14,427 bases of DNA. Source: Oscillatoria sp. Prado101. GTDB lineage: Bacteria > Cyanobacteriota > Cyanobacteriia > Cyanobacteriales > Oscillatoriaceae. The notes under the pieces were generated by a model. The model saw nothing but the letters and a program-made list of their open reading frames with translations. It searched no databases and was not told the origin of the DNA. Below are positions 12,692-14,427 of the stretch, one piece after another. A program made the position numbers and the translations under genes. The DNA is taken from assembly GCA_025454445.1 (NCBI GenBank), contig JALOOK010000082.1, positions 1 to 14,427 of the forward strand, read 5' to 3'. Positions within the stretch are counted from its first letter, which is position 1. Every line of letters starts with the position of its first letter.

Positions 12692-13951
12692 CTAGCGCTT
12701 TGCCAGTTGGGGAGTGCGCCCCTGCATGCCGGTCATCAGCCGCAAGGCAAAGACTCTCACCGGCCCAATGTTGCGCAGCACCCACAAACCCAGCCGGCGA
12801 ATGGCTACCAGGGGCAGCCAACTGTTAGAAAACAGCCGGTCGAGGAAATCGGTAAATCCGAGAATTGTCAGGTTTTCCAGTTTCCGCCAGCGCTCGTAAC
12901 CGGCAAGCACCGGCACAGAGCCGATATCAAGACCTTGCCGATGGGCGTCTCCGAGCACTTGGGCGAGCGCCGCCGCATCCCGGATGCCCAAATTCAGCCC
13001 CTGTCCGCCGACGGGATGGCAGCAGTGAGCGGCGTCGCCAATCAGGGCGAGGCGCGGGAGGACGTAGCGCTCGCTTTGCATCAGCTGGACTTGGAACATC
13101 AGCCGCTTGCCTTCCAATTCCAGACGCCCCATCTGGGTGCCATACCGGCGCGTCAGTTCCGCCAGGAATTGCTCGTCGTCGAGTTCAAAGAGGGCTTTGG
13201 CTTCCTCGTGAGGGGCTGTCCAGACGATATTGCAGCGGTTGTCGGGCAGGGGGAGGATGGCAAACGGGCCACTGGGCCAGAAGCGCTCGTAGGCGATGTT
13301 ATTGTGGGGTTTTTCCGGTTTAATGCGGGTGGTGATGCAGGATTGCCAGTATTTCCAGCCGCGAGTGCGGATGCCGGCGGCTTGGCGGACGGGCGAGCGG
13401 GCTCCGTCGGCGGCGACGATCAGCCGGCTGCGGACTTTGCGCGTCTCGCCATCCAGCTTGACTTGTATCTCGACGGCATCGGGCTGGCAGTCCACGCTGG
13501 CGACCTCAGCGGGGCACAGCCAGGTGATATTGGGGCATTCGCTGAGAAACTCCTGCAATGCCGGCTGGATGGCGCGATGCTCGCCGACATAGCCGAGGGC
13601 GTCTGTGCCCAAGTCTGCCGGTTGGAATTGCACCACACCGGCACAATCGGCATCGGAGAGGCGAATTTGGGTGAAGGTGGCGATCTTGGGCAGGATTTTG
13701 TCCCAGACGCCGATTCCCTGAAAAATGCGGCTTGAAAGCAGGGAAACCGCGTAAACTTGCTGTTTGGAGGCGGCGGCGGCTTGGGTTTGGGCCTCGATGA
13801 GGGTGACTTTCAGGCCGGAATTTTTTAAGGCGGCGGCGAGGGTTGCACCGGCAATGCCGGCACCGACGATCGCAACGTCACAGTCGAACCCCCGTTCGGG
13901 TGCCGGTGTTTGGGGGAGCTCAGATGGGCGAACGAGTTCCTGCAGTGGCAT
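12692..13951 (-). CDS. UbiH/COQ6-type FAD-dependent aromatic hydroxylase
   Basis: This is a 419-residue flavoprotein monooxygenase of the UbiH/UbiF/COQ6 group, which adds a hydroxyl to the ring of quinone precursors using FAD, NAD(P)H and oxygen. The N-terminal dinucleotide motif is VAIVGAGIAGATLAAAL (26-42) with E53 closing the second strand. The DG motif is VAADGARSPVRQAAG (179-193) and the GD motif is ALIGDAAHCCHPVGGQGLNL (302-321), which binds the FAD ribityl chain. The C-terminal part (about 340-419) is helical and may touch the membrane. Length is normal. ATG 13951 places the FAD fold about 25 residues in; no ribosome-binding site is clear. Cyanobacteria make plastoquinone rather than ubiquinone, so the substrate is uncertain. 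It has no neighbour of known quinone function here. Confidence 0.9.
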   Translation of the reverse strand: MPLQELVRPSELPQTPAPERGFDCDVAIVGAGIAGATLAAALKNSGLKVTLIEAQTQAAAASKQQVYAVSLLSSRIFQGIGVWDKILPKIATFTQIRLSDADCAGVVQFQPADLGTDALGYVGEHRAIQPALQEFLSECPNITWLCPAEVASVDCQPDAVEIQVKLDGETRKVRSRLIVAADGARSPVRQAAGIRTRGWKYWQSCITTRIKPEKPHNNIAYERFWPSGPFAILPLPDNRCNIVWTAPHEEAKALFELDDEQFLAELTRRYGTQMGRLELEGKRLMFQVQLMQSERYVLPRLALIGDAAHCCHPVGGQGLNLGIRDAAALAQVLGDAHRQGLDIGSVPVLAGYERWRKLENLTILGFTDFLDRLFSNSWLPLVAIRRLGLWVLRNIGPVRVFALRLMTGMQGRTPQLAKR

Positions 13952-14124
13952 TGTTAAGGGAGTTTGTCAAAGGGATAGGAATATATACCTTTGATTATTT
14001 TGCCGCAAATCCTTGGGGAGGGGTAGGGGGCGCGACAGGGATTTAAAGGCGGGTGCGGGGATGGAGGGGGTGCCGGTGTCTGTACCTCCGACGCCGGGTG
14101 TAGCTGTGCGGATTTCATTGCAGC

Positions 14125-14149
14125 GGACAGCTGTCCCGCACTGTACAAT
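14125..14149 (+). promoter_or_regulatory. Palindrome and -10-like box upstream of the DUF433 gene
   Basis: GGACAGCTGTCC (14125-14136) is a perfect 12-bp palindrome, followed by TACAAT (14144-14149), a good -10 box. TTGCAG (14118-14123) could be a -35, though the 20-bp spacing is long. The palindrome between the boxes would suit an autoregulatory operator, as is usual for antitoxin genes. This also argues for the start at 14193 and against the in-frame ATG at 14148. Confidence 0.35.
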
Positions 14150-14192
14150 GAATGAAAAGGCTATCTTTTGCGACTTTTATAAGCTGACTCCA

Positions 14193-14423
14193 ATGGAAAT
14201 TGCGCCCAATATTGTTACAGATGCCAGCATCCATCACGGTGCGCCGGTGATTGCCGGAACGCGAGTTCCTGTGTCTATTGCGATTGGTTCGCTGGCGGGG
14301 GGGATGAGTTTGGAAGAGGTGATGGCGGAGTATGAGCTGACGAAAGAGCAGGTGGAAGCGGCGCTCGCTTATGCTGCCCTCCTTGTGGCGCAAACAGCGG
14401 CAGTGCCCTTGGGAGGAGGTTGA
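14193..14423 (+). CDS. DUF433 antitoxin-like protein
   Basis: This is a 76-residue protein of the DUF433 family, small winged-helix/HTH-like proteins often found next to a DUF5615 PIN-like protein and considered likely antitoxins. Family marks are MEIAPNIVTD, HHGAPVIAGTRVPVSIAIGS (11-30), LAGGMSLEEVMAEYELTKEQ and VEAALAYAALL. I chose ATG 14193 because it gives the usual length and the family N-terminus; the frame also has an ATG at 14148 and is open from 14013. The DNA-binding part would be the C-terminal helices (about 36-63). GGGAGGAGG at 14409-14417, just before the stop, is a strong ribosome-binding sequence, so a coupled partner gene probably begins right after the window. Confidence 0.85.
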   Translation: MEIAPNIVTDASIHHGAPVIAGTRVPVSIAIGSLAGGMSLEEVMAEYELTKEQVEAALAYAALLVAQTAAVPLGGG

Positions 14424-14427
14424 GGCT

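Noticed and set aside
12707..13735. A 342-codon open frame on the plus strand opposite the hydroxylase gene
   Set aside because: It is antisense to a clear UbiH-type gene, has no recognisable domain, and is explained by the codon pattern of the real gene.

Overview
The window looks like a piece of chromosome from a filamentous cyanobacterium of the Oscillatoria/Microcoleus/Kamptonema kind. The support is a COP23-domain secreted protein, a DevB-DevC-DevA type exporter, a DUF433 protein, and many copies of the palindrome AGAAACC(C/G)GGTTTCT, a repeat I associate with such genomes. The genus is an inference. Coding and noncoding DNA are both rich in TGCCGG/CCGGCA.

Left part (1-3856). The 3' end of a histidine kinase gene (1-378) is followed on the same strand by a NarL/FixJ response regulator (408-1088), probably its partner. 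A decayed gamma-glutamyltransferase N-terminus follows (about 1357-1535), then a COP23-domain exported protein on the minus strand (1597-2226; the frame stays open to 2487). From 2488 to 3856 there is almost no coding sequence. It holds one repeat hairpin, a CRP-like palindrome and a small minus-strand gene with an out-of-frame internal deletion (3136-3278).

Middle part (3857-7084). A ketopantoate reductase family gene (3857-4792) is separated from an unusual acyl-CoA dehydrogenase-fold gene (5063-6127) by three different dispersed palindromic elements packed into about 225 bp. One of these is MITE-like, with 14-bp terminal inverted repeats and a second copy at 12580-12675. A minus-strand TetR regulator (6336-6953) comes next. 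It is divergent from the exporter operon, and the shared control region carries a 9-5-9 bp inverted repeat between a candidate -35 and -10.

Exporter region (7085-11461). devB (membrane fusion protein), devC (FtsX-like permease, 4-nt overlap with devB) and devA (ATPase, after a 174-bp gap) encode an ABC exporter that should join an outer-membrane TolC-like channel. DevB has an expanded coiled coil in which both arms are built from four 18-residue repeats. TetR probably represses the operon, which suggests efflux of a toxic compound or lipid rather than a housekeeping task. After devA come four copies of the AGAAACC palindrome, then a short-chain dehydrogenase broken by a one-base frameshift.

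Right part (11624-14427). A cyclase/kynurenine formamidase-like metal hydrolase (11624-12328) is followed by a 363-bp mosaic of repeats: a GC-rich hairpin, a CGTTCCC/GGGAACG hairpin, an 8-bp tandem repeat of about 7.5 units, and the second MITE copy. A UbiH/COQ6-type flavoprotein hydroxylase lies on the minus strand (12692-13951). A DUF433 antitoxin-like gene (14193-14423) ends the window, with a strong ribosome-binding sequence at the edge suggesting a partner gene just outside.

I do not see a clearly new multi-gene system. The most interesting signals are the symmetric 18-residue repeats in DevB, the MITE-like element family, the operator at the exporter promoter, an acyl-CoA dehydrogenase-like protein lacking the usual catalytic glutamate, and several genes caught at different stages of decay.
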